A stretch of DNA of 64,000 nucleotides from Ralstonia pickettii. GTDB lineage: Bacteria > Pseudomonadota > Gammaproteobacteria > Burkholderiales > Burkholderiaceae. Under the pieces are notes generated by a model. That model was given only the letters and a program-made list of their open reading frames with translations. It had not been told where the DNA came from and ran no database searches. The DNA lies in assembly GCF_001699815.1 (NCBI RefSeq), contig NZ_MCGB01000029.1, positions 25,794 to 89,793 of the forward strand. The letters run 5' to 3'. Below are positions 50,404 to 62,990 of this stretch, one piece after another. Both the position numbers and the translations under genes were made by a program. Each line of letters opens with the position of its first letter. The first letter of the stretch is position 1.

Positions 50404-51603
50404 TCAGCGTTGCTGGCAGAACTCGACGATGCGGCGGGCGCCTTCCAGGCATTCGTCCACGCCGGCTACCAGCGCGATGCGCACGTAGTCCTGGCCCGGA
50501 TTCGTGCCGTGCGCCTCGCGGGCGAGGTAGCTTCCGGGCAGCACGGCGACGTTCTTGGCGGCCAGCAACTGGCGCGCGAATTCAGTGTCCGACAGGCCCG
50601 TGCGCTTGACGTTGGCCCAGAGGTAGAAGGCTGCATCGGGCAGGGCCACGTCCAGCACCTCGGCCAGCATCGGCGTGACCTGCTGGAACTTCTTGACGTA
50701 TTGCGCGCGGTTGTCGCGCACGTGGGTCTCGTCATTCCACGCAGCGATGCTAGCGGACTGCACCGACGGGCTCATCGCGCTGCCGTGATACGTGCGATAC
50801 AGCAGATAGGCCTTGAGCAGCTTGGCGTCGCCGGCCACGAAACCGGAGCGCATGCCCGGCACGTTGGAGCGCTTCGAAAGGCTCGAGAACATCACCAGGC
50901 GGTCAAAGCCGCGGCCCAGCTGGTGCGCGGCCTGCAGGGCGCCCAGCGGCGGGTTGGTCTCGTCGAAATAGATCTCGGAATAGCACTCGTCCGACGCAAT
51001 GATGAAGCCATATTCATCCGACAGCGCGAAGAGCTGCTTCCAGTCTTCGAGCGTGAGCACGGCGCCGGTCGGGTTGCCCGGGCTGCATACGAAGACGAGC
51101 TGCACGTTGCGCCATTCTTCGGGCGTGATCGCGGCAAACTCGGGCGCGTAGTTGCGCGCCGGGTCGCTGTTGGCGAACAGCGGCGTGGCGCCGGCCAGCA
51201 GCGCCGAGCCTTCGTAGATTTGATAGAACGGGTTCGGGCACAGCACGCGGGCGCCGGGCTTGCTGCCGTCAATCACGGTCTGCGCGAACGAGAACAGCGC
51301 CTCGCGCGAGCCGTTGACGGGGATGACTTCAGTGGCTGGGTCGACCTTCGGCAAGCCGTAGCGGCGCTCCAGCCATGCAGCGATGCACTGTCGCAGTGCA
51401 TCGGAACCGAGCGTCGTGGGATAATTCGCCAGCCCGCCAAGCGCCGCCGTCAGCGCGTCTTTCACCAGGGCCGGCGTCGGGTGCTTGGGTTCACCGATCC
51501 CGAAGCTGATCGGCGTATGGACGGCGCTGGGCGTGACGTCCTTCACAAGCGCTTTCAGTTTCTCGAACGGATACGGCTGCAGGGCGGACAGGCGCGGATT
51601 CAC
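50404..51603 (-). CDS. dapC: Succinyldiaminopimelate transaminase
   Basis: DapC converts N-succinyl-2-amino-6-ketopimelate to N-succinyl-LL-DAP with glutamate. The 399-residue fold-type I aminotransferase has the PLP lysine in [11 protein letters not shown], the aspartate/asparagine block [10 protein letters not shown] and the arginine in YVRIAL. I chose the GTG at 51603, giving [18 protein letters not shown], the normal DapC N-terminus. A good ribosome site is not visible. It is first in the minus-strand cluster dapC-dapD-...-prmB. Confidence 0.92.
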   Translation of the reverse strand: MNPRLSALQPYPFEKLKALVKDVTPSAVHTPISFGIGEPKHPTPALVKDALTAALGGLANYPTTLGSDALRQCIAAWLERRYGLPKVDPATEVIPVNGSREALFSFAQTVIDGSKPGARVLCPNPFYQIYEGSALLAGATPLFANSDPARNYAPEFAAITPEEWRNVQLVFVCSPGNPTGAVLTLEDWKQLFALSDEYGFIIASDECYSEIYFDETNPPLGALQAAHQLGRGFDRLVMFSSLSKRSNVPGMRSGFVAGDAKLLKAYLLYRTYHGSAMSPSVQSASIAAWNDETHVRDNRAQYVKKFQQVTPMLAEVLDVALPDAAFYLWANVKRTGLSDTEFARQLLAAKNVAVLPGSYLAREAHGTNPGQDYVRIALVAGVDECLEGARRIVEFCQQR

Positions 51604-51712
51604 GGTGTTGGGCGGCGGTGTTGGGCTGGTTGGCGGGCAAGCTTGGCGCTTGCCGGGAAGCCCGAAATTATACGGCCAACGTGTGCTGGCCGCCCCACGA
51701 CAATGCTGCATG

Positions 51713-51735
51713 CGGCGGATTTCCGCCGTTTTTTT
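51713..51735 (+). terminator. Intrinsic terminator ten bases before eamA-type gene
   Basis: CGGCGGA (51713-51719) pairs with TCCGCCG (51722-51728) and is followed by T7 (51729-51735). It ends ten bases before the ATG at 51745. Because the upstream gene (dapC) is divergent, no other plus-strand gene needs it, so it is likely a leader attenuator. Confidence 0.7.
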
Positions 51736-51744
51736 ATTGCGTAG

Positions 51745-52665
51745 ATGACATCGATAGCCTCCTCCGCGGACGCCTCCGCCCACCACGAGCCGCAATGGGC
51801 GGCGGCATTCTTCATCCTCCTGGGCGCCTCGGTCTGGGGCATTTCCTGGTATCCATACCGCCTGCTCGCCGCCTGGGGGCTGGGCAGCATGCTGGCCTCG
51901 TCGATGACGGGCGCGGCTGCGGCCGTCCTGGCCGCCGTGGTGCTGCGTCGTCACTTTTCGACGTTCCAGTGGTCGTGGCTGATTCCGGCGCTCGGGGTTG
52001 CAGCGGGCATCACCAATGCGGGTTTCGTCTGGGGCACGGTGCACGGCACGGTCATGCGGGTGCTGCTCCTGTTCTATCTGACGCCCGTCTGGACGGCCCT
52101 GTTGGCGCGCCTATGGCTGCACGAGCGGCTGGGCTGGCGTGGCGGTGTGTTGCTGGCGCTGGCATTGTCAGGCGCGGGGATGATGCTGTGGTCGGGCGAG
52201 GCCGGCACGCCGTGGCCGGGTTCATCTGCGGAATGGGCGGGGCTGATTGCGGGGCTCGCTTTTGCGTGCAACAACGTGCTGTCCCGCCTGGCGGGGCAGC
52301 GTCACCCGACCATGCGCCCTGAAATGCGCACCGTGGTCGTCTTCACCGGCTGCGCGTTGGTGGGCTTTCCGGCTGCGCTGCTGCTCGATGGCGTGCGCGC
52401 GGTGCCGGCGGCTTTGTCGCAAGGCAATACGTGGCTGCTGCTGGTGGGCATGGCCTGCGTGCTGGTGGGCGGCAATGCGATGGTGCAGCGCGGCTTGCAA
52501 TGCTTGCCGGCCAATCGCGCGGCGCTGCTGATGCTGTTCGAAATCGTGGTCGCGGCCGCGTCATCGGCGCTGCTGACGGCGGAGCGCTTGTCTCCCCACG
52601 AAATGCTGGGCGGCGCCTGCATCATCCTGGCAGGTGCGCTGTCGGGGCTGTTGCGGCGCAGGTAG
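51745..52665 (+). CDS. DMT-superfamily EamA transporter
   Basis: A 306-residue drug/metabolite exporter of the EamA group with ten membrane segments in two five-helix repeats (first WAAAFFILLGASVWGISWYP; second repeat begins near residue 160, WAGLIAGLAFACNNVLSRL). The substrate is unknown; relatives export amino acids or purines. The ATG at 51745 has no strong ribosome site and sits just after a terminator hairpin, which suggests control at the leader. It is divergent from dapC. Confidence 0.85.
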   Translation: MTSIASSADASAHHEPQWAAAFFILLGASVWGISWYPYRLLAAWGLGSMLASSMTGAAAAVLAAVVLRRHFSTFQWSWLIPALGVAAGITNAGFVWGTVHGTVMRVLLLFYLTPVWTALLARLWLHERLGWRGGVLLALALSGAGMMLWSGEAGTPWPGSSAEWAGLIAGLAFACNNVLSRLAGQRHPTMRPEMRTVVVFTGCALVGFPAALLLDGVRAVPAALSQGNTWLLLVGMACVLVGGNAMVQRGLQCLPANRAALLMLFEIVVAAASSALLTAERLSPHEMLGGACIILAGALSGLLRRR

Positions 52666-52702
52666 GCCGCCGGTGTTTCGCAAACCAACCAAGGAGTTGC
52701 CG

Positions 52703-53749
52703 ATGTGGCTTCGTTCGATTTTCATCGCGCTGACGTTTGCGCTCTCGACGTTCGCAACGGCCCCGCACGCCGCTTCCGCAGAGACAGGCCCCGCGTATGG
52801 CCCGCGCCTGGAAGGCTTCGATTACCCGGCGCCGGTCAAGCTCTTCAAGTTCGAGTCGCAGGGCAACGCGCTGGAGATGGCGTATCTGGACGTCGCGCCC
52901 AAGCAGCCCAACGGCCAGGTGGCGGTGCTGCTGCACGGCAAGAACTTCTGCGCGGCCACCTGGGAAGGCACGATCGCCGCACTGACCGGTGCCGGCTACC
53001 GCGTGATCGCCCCGGATCAGATCGGCTTCTGCAAATCGAGCAAGCCGCGCGCGTATCAGTACACGTTCCAGCAACTGGCGAGCAATACGCATGCGCTGCT
53101 GGCGTCGCTTGGGATCGGGCAGGCCATCCTGATCGGCCATTCGACGGGCGGCATGCTGGCGGCGCGTTACGCGCTGATGTATCCGAACGCGGTGTCGCGG
53201 CTGGTGATGATCAACCCGATCGGCCTGGAAGACTGGAAGGCCGAGGGCGTGCCGTCCATGACGGTCGACCAGTGGTTCGCGCGTGAAAAGCAAACCACCG
53301 CCGAGCGCATCCGTGCCTATGAGCAGTCCACGTACTACGCCGGGCAATGGCGCGCGCAATACGAACCGTGGGTGCAGATGCTGGCCGGCATGTACCGCGG
53401 CCCGGGGCGCGATCTGGTGGCGTGGAATTCCGCGCTGCTGTACGACATGATCTATACGCAGCCTGTCGTCTATGAGTTTGGCCAGTTGCGCCCGTGGACG
53501 CTGCTGCTCATCGGTCAGAAAGACACCACCGCCATCGGCAAGGACGCCGCACCGCCGGAAGCGCGGGCACAGCTGGGGCATTACCCCGAACTTGGCCGTG
53601 CAGCCGCCAAGGCTATCCCGCGCGCGACGTTGGTGGAATTCCCGGATGCGGGCCATGCGCCACAAATCCAGGATCCTGATGCGCTGCACCATGCGCTGCT
53701 CGGATGGCTGGCCACGGCGGAGCCTTCGCGCACACGCCGGCCGGACTGA
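52703..53749 (+). CDS. Secreted alpha/beta hydrolase
   Basis: A 348-residue hydrolase with a Sec signal peptide (MWLRSIFIALTFALSTFA, cleaved near HAASA). The nucleophile serine is in IGHSTGGML near residue 147, the oxyanion loop in LLHGKNFCAATWEG near 80 and the histidine in DAGHAPQ near 320. The acid is probably in LIGQKDTTA. It is probably periplasmic; the substrate is unknown. AAGGAG precedes the ATG at 52703. It lies between the EamA transporter and smc with no clear functional link to either. Confidence 0.88.
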   Translation: MWLRSIFIALTFALSTFATAPHAASAETGPAYGPRLEGFDYPAPVKLFKFESQGNALEMAYLDVAPKQPNGQVAVLLHGKNFCAATWEGTIAALTGAGYRVIAPDQIGFCKSSKPRAYQYTFQQLASNTHALLASLGIGQAILIGHSTGGMLAARYALMYPNAVSRLVMINPIGLEDWKAEGVPSMTVDQWFAREKQTTAERIRAYEQSTYYAGQWRAQYEPWVQMLAGMYRGPGRDLVAWNSALLYDMIYTQPVVYEFGQLRPWTLLLIGQKDTTAIGKDAAPPEARAQLGHYPELGRAAAKAIPRATLVEFPDAGHAPQIQDPDALHHALLGWLATAEPSRTRRPD

Positions 53750-53999
53750 CGCCGTTTGTCATGAAGGTGAAACTGCTTACAAATCCGCAGCAATTTCGCC
53801 TCCCGCGCTGCAAATTTCGTCCATTTTTGTAGCGATTTGATTGGCGGGAGGCTAGGGTGCGAATGGTATGATGGCGCCATCCGCGCCCCTGGGCGTCCCT
53901 TGTCAGTCCGCGCCGCACGGCGTTGGTGTGATGACAAAGGCGCGCTCCTGGGGCGCCCGCTTTATCCCCCTTTTCTGATCCCCTCGAGACGAACACAAC

Positions 54000-56900
54000 G
54001 TGCGCCTCTCTTCGATCAAGCTCGCAGGCTTCAAGTCTTTCGTCGATCCGACCAATTTCCATGTTCCGGGCCAGCTTGTCGGCATCGTCGGCCCGAACGG
54101 TTGCGGTAAATCCAACATCATCGACGCCGTGCGCTGGGTGCTCGGCGAATCACGCGCCGCGGAACTCCGTGGCGAATCGATGCAGGACGTCATCTTCAAC
54201 GGCTCGACCCAGCGCAAGCCGGCTGGCCGCGCCAGCGTCGAACTCGTGTTCGACAACGCGGAAGGCCGCGCCGCCGGCCAGTGGAGCCAGTACGCCGAAG
54301 TGGCGGTCAAGCGCGTGCTGAGCCGCGATGGCACCTCGTCGTATTTCATCAACAACCAGGCGGTGCGCCGCCGCGACATCCAGGACATCTTCCTCGGCAC
54401 GGGCCTGGGGCCGCGCGCCTACGCCATCATCGGGCAGGGGATGATCTCGCGCATCATCGAGGCCAAGCCCGATGACATGCGCATCTTCCTGGAAGAAGCC
54501 GCGGGCGTGTCGAAGTACAAAGAGCGCCGCCGCGAAACCGAAAACCGTCTGTCCGATACGCGCGAAAACCTCACACGCGTGGAAGACATCCTGCGCGAAC
54601 TCGGCTCCAATCTCGAAAAGCTTGAGGGCCAGGCCGAAGTCGCGCAGCGCTTCCAGGCGCTGCAGGCCGACGGCGAAGAGAAGCAGCACCTGCTGTGGCT
54701 GCTGCGCAAGCGTGAAGCGCAAGGCGAGCAGGAACGCCATCAGCGCGCCATCGAACAGGCGCAGATCGACCTGGAAGCGCAGACCGCGCAGTTGCGCCAT
54801 ATCGAGGCTGAACTCGAAACGATGCGCGTTGCGCATTACGCCTCGTCCGATGCGATGCACGCCGCGCAGGGCGCGCTCTACGAAGCCAACTCCGAAGTCA
54901 GCCGTCTGGAAGCCGAGATCCGCTACGTGGTGGAATCGCGCAACCGCATCCAGCAGCAGATCGCCACGCTGACCGCGCAGCAGGAGCAGTGGCATACGCA
55001 GGGCGATCAGGCGCAGGAAGACCTTGCCGCGGCCGAGGAAGAGTTGGCCATGGCCGAGGAGCGTGCCGCGCAGGCCGCCGAAGACGTCGCGCGCAAAGCC
55101 GACGAACTGCCCGGCATGGAGGCGCAATGGCGGGACGCGCAGACCGCGCTGAACGATCAGCGCGCCGCGATCCTGCAGTCGGAACAGGCGCTCAAGCTCG
55201 AAGCCGCGCACCAGCGCAATGCCGACCAGGCCCTGCTGCAGCTTGAGCAGCGCCGCGAACGTCTGACGCAGGAGTCCTCCGGCCTCGACAAGCCGGATGA
55301 CGTGCAACTCGAAACGCTGCGTGCCGAACTGGCTGAGCAGGAAGAAGTGTTGGCCGAAGCGCAGGCCGCGCTGGAAGACGCCGAGACACAGGTGCCGCAG
55401 CTCGACGAGGCACGCCGTGCCGCGCAAGACCGCGTGCAATCGGAAGCCGCCGCCATTGCCAGCCTGGAAGCCCGCCTTGCCGCGCTCAAGCAACTGCAGG
55501 AGAACGTGCAGACCGACGGCAAGGTCCAGCCGTGGCTGGCCAAGCATGAACTGAGCGAGCTGCCGCGCTTCTGGAAGAAGCTGCAGATCGAGCAGGGCTG
55601 GGAGCCCGCGCTCGAAGCGGTGCTGCGTGAAAAGCTTGGCGCGCTCGAAGTCTCCAACCTCGATTGGATCAAGGCGTTTGCGGCTGACGCGCCGCCCGCC
55701 AAGCTCGCCTTCTATGCGCCGCCGCCTGCAGCGCGTCCGGTGGAAGCGCCGGCGGGGCTGCGTCCGCTGATGTCGCTGGTGCAAGTGACGGAGCCGGGCA
55801 TTCGTGCCGTGCTGCAAGACTGGCTGGCCGACGTCTATGTCGCCGACGACATGCAGGCCGCGCTCGCCGCGCGTCAGACGCTGCCGGAAGGCGGCACGTT
55901 CGTCATCAAGGCCGGGCACTTGATTGGCCGGTCGTCGGTGCAGTTGTACGCGCCTGATTCCGAGCAGGCCGGCATGCTGGCGCGTGCGCAGGAAATCGAA
56001 AACCTGCACAAACAGGTGCGTGCGCAGATGCTGTTGGCCGACGAGGCTAAGAGCGCTGCCGTGCGCGCCGAAGCGGCGTACAGCCAGGCCAGCCAAAACC
56101 TCACGCAGGTGCGGGCCCGCGCCGAGCAGGCCACGCGCCGCGTGCACGTGCTGCAGATGGACGTGCTCAAGCTGTCGCAAGCGATGGAGCGCTACAACGC
56201 GCGCAGCGGCCAGATCGACAGCGAGCTGGAAGAGATTCGCGCGCAGATCGAAGAGCAGCGTGCCATCCGTGCCGAGTCCGAAGCGGCCTTCGAACAGCAC
56301 GATGCGGCACTCGCCGATATGCAGGCGCGCTTTGAAGACAGCCAGCAGGCGTTCGAGGCGCTCGAAGTTCGCCTGAGCGATGCGCGCAACGCCTTGCGCG
56401 ACCAGGAGCGCGGCGCACAGGAAGCCCACTTTGCCGAGCGCAATCTGCAGAACCGCATTGCCGAACTGAAGCGCAACATCCAGGTGGCGAGCGATCAGGC
56501 GCAGCAGATCGTGCTGACGCTGGAGAACGCGCGCGCAGAGTTGGAGACCATCAACGAGCAGACCGCGCATACCGGTTTGCAGGAAGCGCTGGAGCGCCGT
56601 GCCGAGAAGGAAGAAAAGCTCGGGTTGGCGCGCATGGAACTGGATGCACTCACCGCACAACTGCGCACGCACGACGAGCAACGCCTGAGCGCCGAGCGCG
56701 GCCAGCAACCACTGCGCGATCGTATTACCGAGCTGCAGTTGAAGGAGCAGGCCGCGCGCCTGAACCAGGAGCAGTTCACCGAGCAGCTCACCGCTGCCAA
56801 CGTGGACGAGGCCGTCCTGGCCGAACGCCTGACCGGCGACCTGAAGCCTTCGTACCTGCAAGGTGAAGTCACGCGCATCAACAACGCCATCAACGCGCTC

Positions 56901-57515
56901 GGCCCGGTCAACATGGCCGCGCTCGACGAGCTGGCGGCGGCGCGCGAGCGCAAGGGCTTCCTGGATGCGCAATCGGCCGATTTGACCGACGCCATCACCA
57001 CGCTGGAAGATGCCATCCGCAAGATCGATCAGGAAACGCGCGCGCTGCTCCAAGGCACGTTCGACCAGGTCAACTATCACTTTGGCGAGCTGTTCCCGAC
57101 GCTGTTCGGCGGCGGCCAGGCCAAGCTGATGATGACCGGCGAGGAGATTCTCGACGCGGGCGTGCAGGTGATGGCGCAGCCGCCGGGCAAGAAGAACTCG
57201 ACCATTCACCTGCTGTCGGGCGGCGAGAAAGCGCTGACCGCGATTGCGCTGGTGTTTGCGATGTTCCAGCTGAACCCGGCCCCGTTTTGTTTGCTCGACG
57301 AGGTGGACGCGCCGCTGGACGACGCCAACACCGAGCGCTACGCCAACATGGTCAAGCGCATGTCCGACAAGACCCAATTCGTTTTTATTTCTCACAACAA
57401 GATTGCGATGGAAATGGCGCAACAGCTCATCGGTGTGACCATGCAGGAACAAGGTGTGTCCCGGATCGTGGCGGTGGATATGGATGCCGCGCTGACCATG
57501 GCGGAGGCTGCATAA
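54000..57515 (+). CDS. smc: Chromosome segregation protein SMC
   Basis: SMC forms the bacterial condensin with ScpA and ScpB and organises the chromosome. The 1171-residue protein has Walker A GPNGCGKS at residues 31-38, long coiled coils (about 165-500 and 680-1000), a hinge at about 510-650, the signature LLSGGEKAL near 1077 and Walker B FCLLDEVDAPLDD near 1096. The start is GTG at 54000, giving MRLSSIKLAGFKSFVDPT. A TATGAT -10-like box lies at 53867-53872, leaving a leader of about 125 bases. zipA follows without a gap. Confidence 0.96.
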   Translation: MRLSSIKLAGFKSFVDPTNFHVPGQLVGIVGPNGCGKSNIIDAVRWVLGESRAAELRGESMQDVIFNGSTQRKPAGRASVELVFDNAEGRAAGQWSQYAEVAVKRVLSRDGTSSYFINNQAVRRRDIQDIFLGTGLGPRAYAIIGQGMISRIIEAKPDDMRIFLEEAAGVSKYKERRRETENRLSDTRENLTRVEDILRELGSNLEKLEGQAEVAQRFQALQADGEEKQHLLWLLRKREAQGEQERHQRAIEQAQIDLEAQTAQLRHIEAELETMRVAHYASSDAMHAAQGALYEANSEVSRLEAEIRYVVESRNRIQQQIATLTAQQEQWHTQGDQAQEDLAAAEEELAMAEERAAQAAEDVARKADELPGMEAQWRDAQTALNDQRAAILQSEQALKLEAAHQRNADQALLQLEQRRERLTQESSGLDKPDDVQLETLRAELAEQEEVLAEAQAALEDAETQVPQLDEARRAAQDRVQSEAAAIASLEARLAALKQLQENVQTDGKVQPWLAKHELSELPRFWKKLQIEQGWEPALEAVLREKLGALEVSNLDWIKAFAADAPPAKLAFYAPPPAARPVEAPAGLRPLMSLVQVTEPGIRAVLQDWLADVYVADDMQAALAARQTLPEGGTFVIKAGHLIGRSSVQLYAPDSEQAGMLARAQEIENLHKQVRAQMLLADEAKSAAVRAEAAYSQASQNLTQVRARAEQATRRVHVLQMDVLKLSQAMERYNARSGQIDSELEEIRAQIEEQRAIRAESEAAFEQHDAALADMQARFEDSQQAFEALEVRLSDARNALRDQERGAQEAHFAERNLQNRIAELKRNIQVASDQAQQIVLTLENARAELETINEQTAHTGLQEALERRAEKEEKLGLARMELDALTAQLRTHDEQRLSAERGQQPLRDRITELQLKEQAARLNQEQFTEQLTAANVDEAVLAERLTGDLKPSYLQGEVTRINNAINALGPVNMAALDELAAARERKGFLDAQSADLTDAITTLEDAIRKIDQETRALLQGTFDQVNYHFGELFPTLFGGGQAKLMMTGEEILDAGVQVMAQPPGKKNSTIHLLSGGEKALTAIALVFAMFQLNPAPFCLLDEVDAPLDDANTERYANMVKRMSDKTQFVFISHNKIAMEMAQQLIGVTMQEQGVSRIVAVDMDAALTMAEAA

Positions 57516-61724
<4,209 letters not shown>

Positions 61725-61793
61725 TCGAGACTGCGGCAGCGTCGCATCTGCGGGGGGCGGGTGGACGCGTGTTTCATCCACCACGGAGACGAT

Positions 61794-62915
61794 ATGAGGC
61801 GAGATGGTTTGAGGGGCTGGCGCCGGCTGGCGCTTGGTGTGGCCATGACGGCGATGCTGGGGGTGGCGGCGTGCGCGGGGCCGCAGGCACCGGAAACGCC
61901 GGCGGCCGCACCGGTTGCCCAGAAGGCTCAGAGCCCAGTCTGGCAACGCGTGCGTCTGGGTACGGATGCGGTGGCCTACGATTTCCCTGTCTATGCAAAC
62001 CATCCGCTTGATGGCGACCTGAGCGGCATCCGCGAAGTCGTATTCGTTCAGCACGGCCTGCAGCGCAACGGAAACGACTACTACACCGCTGGCGCCGATC
62101 TGCTCCAGGCCAGCGGCCGCAATCCCGACGAGGTCCTGCTGATTGCCCCGAACTTTCCCGGCACGCCCGATGAGGGCAAGGGTTTCGACGGCATGCCCGT
62201 GTGGTCGGTGGACGGCTGGATCGGGGGCTTCAACGCCACCAACGCACCCTACACGGACCTGAGTTCGCTCAAGGTGCTGGATGACCTGATCGGCTACGTG
62301 ACCGACCCGGCACGCGCGCCCAACGTCAAGCGCGTAACGGTGGCAGGCCACTCGGGCGGTGGCCAGATCGTGCAACGCTACGCTGTGCTCAACAACGTCG
62401 ACGAGGTGATCCGCAAGCGCGGCATCGACCTGCGCTACGTGGTCGCCAACCCCTCGTCATATCTGTATTTCACGCCGGAGCGTCCGAGCGGCAAGGGCTT
62501 TGCGCGCTACAGCACCAGCGTCTGCCCCGACTACGATCACTACAAGTACGGCATGGTCGACATGGTTCCGTATGCCGCCGGCAAGACCGGCCGCCAGCTG
62601 TTCAACCGCTACGCGCAGCGCCACGTGACGTACCTTGCCGGCACGAGCGACAACGATCCGAACCACCGCGTGCTCGACAAGCTGTGCGGTGCCGAGGCCG
62701 AAGGCCCGACGCGCGTGGATCGCGCACGCAACTACTGGCGCTACGAGCGCCACATGGCGGGACGCAAGCGCGTCAATCACCAGGCGCACGAAGTGGTTGG
62801 CGTAGGCCACGACCAGGCGAAGATGTTCGGCTCGCGCTGCGGCGCGCAAGCTGTGTTCGGCATGCCTGCATCGGCCAACACCGCGGGTGCAGCTTGTCAG
62901 GCGCCGCATCTGTAA
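61794..62915 (+). CDS. Lipoprotein alpha/beta hydrolase-like protein
   Basis: A 373-residue lipoprotein: basic start, hydrophobic signal helix and lipobox VAAC with Cys27. The hydrolase features are FVQHGLQRNGNDYY (oxyanion region) near residue 85, AGHSGGGQIVQRY with the likely nucleophile serine near 187 and a late histidine in VVGVGHDQ near 345. PNFPGTPDEGKGFDGMPVWSV is also conserved-looking. The substrate is unknown; similar proteins occur in many betaproteobacteria. ACGGAG supports the ATG at 61794; an upstream in-frame start at 61761 would spoil the signal peptide. Confidence 0.82.
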   Translation: MRRDGLRGWRRLALGVAMTAMLGVAACAGPQAPETPAAAPVAQKAQSPVWQRVRLGTDAVAYDFPVYANHPLDGDLSGIREVVFVQHGLQRNGNDYYTAGADLLQASGRNPDEVLLIAPNFPGTPDEGKGFDGMPVWSVDGWIGGFNATNAPYTDLSSLKVLDDLIGYVTDPARAPNVKRVTVAGHSGGGQIVQRYAVLNNVDEVIRKRGIDLRYVVANPSSYLYFTPERPSGKGFARYSTSVCPDYDHYKYGMVDMVPYAAGKTGRQLFNRYAQRHVTYLAGTSDNDPNHRVLDKLCGAEAEGPTRVDRARNYWRYERHMAGRKRVNHQAHEVVGVGHDQAKMFGSRCGAQAVFGMPASANTAGAACQAPHL

Positions 62916-62936
62916 TGTAGACAGCGGGCACAAAAA

Positions 62937-62967
62937 AACCGGTCAGCGTGCAATGCGTTGACCGGTT
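62937..62967. terminator. Bidirectional terminator between lipoprotein gene and rluB
   Basis: AACCGGTCA (62937-62945) and TGACCGGTT (62959-62967) form a perfect 9-bp stem. It is followed by TCTTTCTTTG on the plus strand and by a T7 tract on the minus strand (complement of 62932-62938), so it can stop both genes. Confidence 0.85.
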
Positions 62968-62990
62968 CTTTCTTTGTGGCAGAGGCTGCC

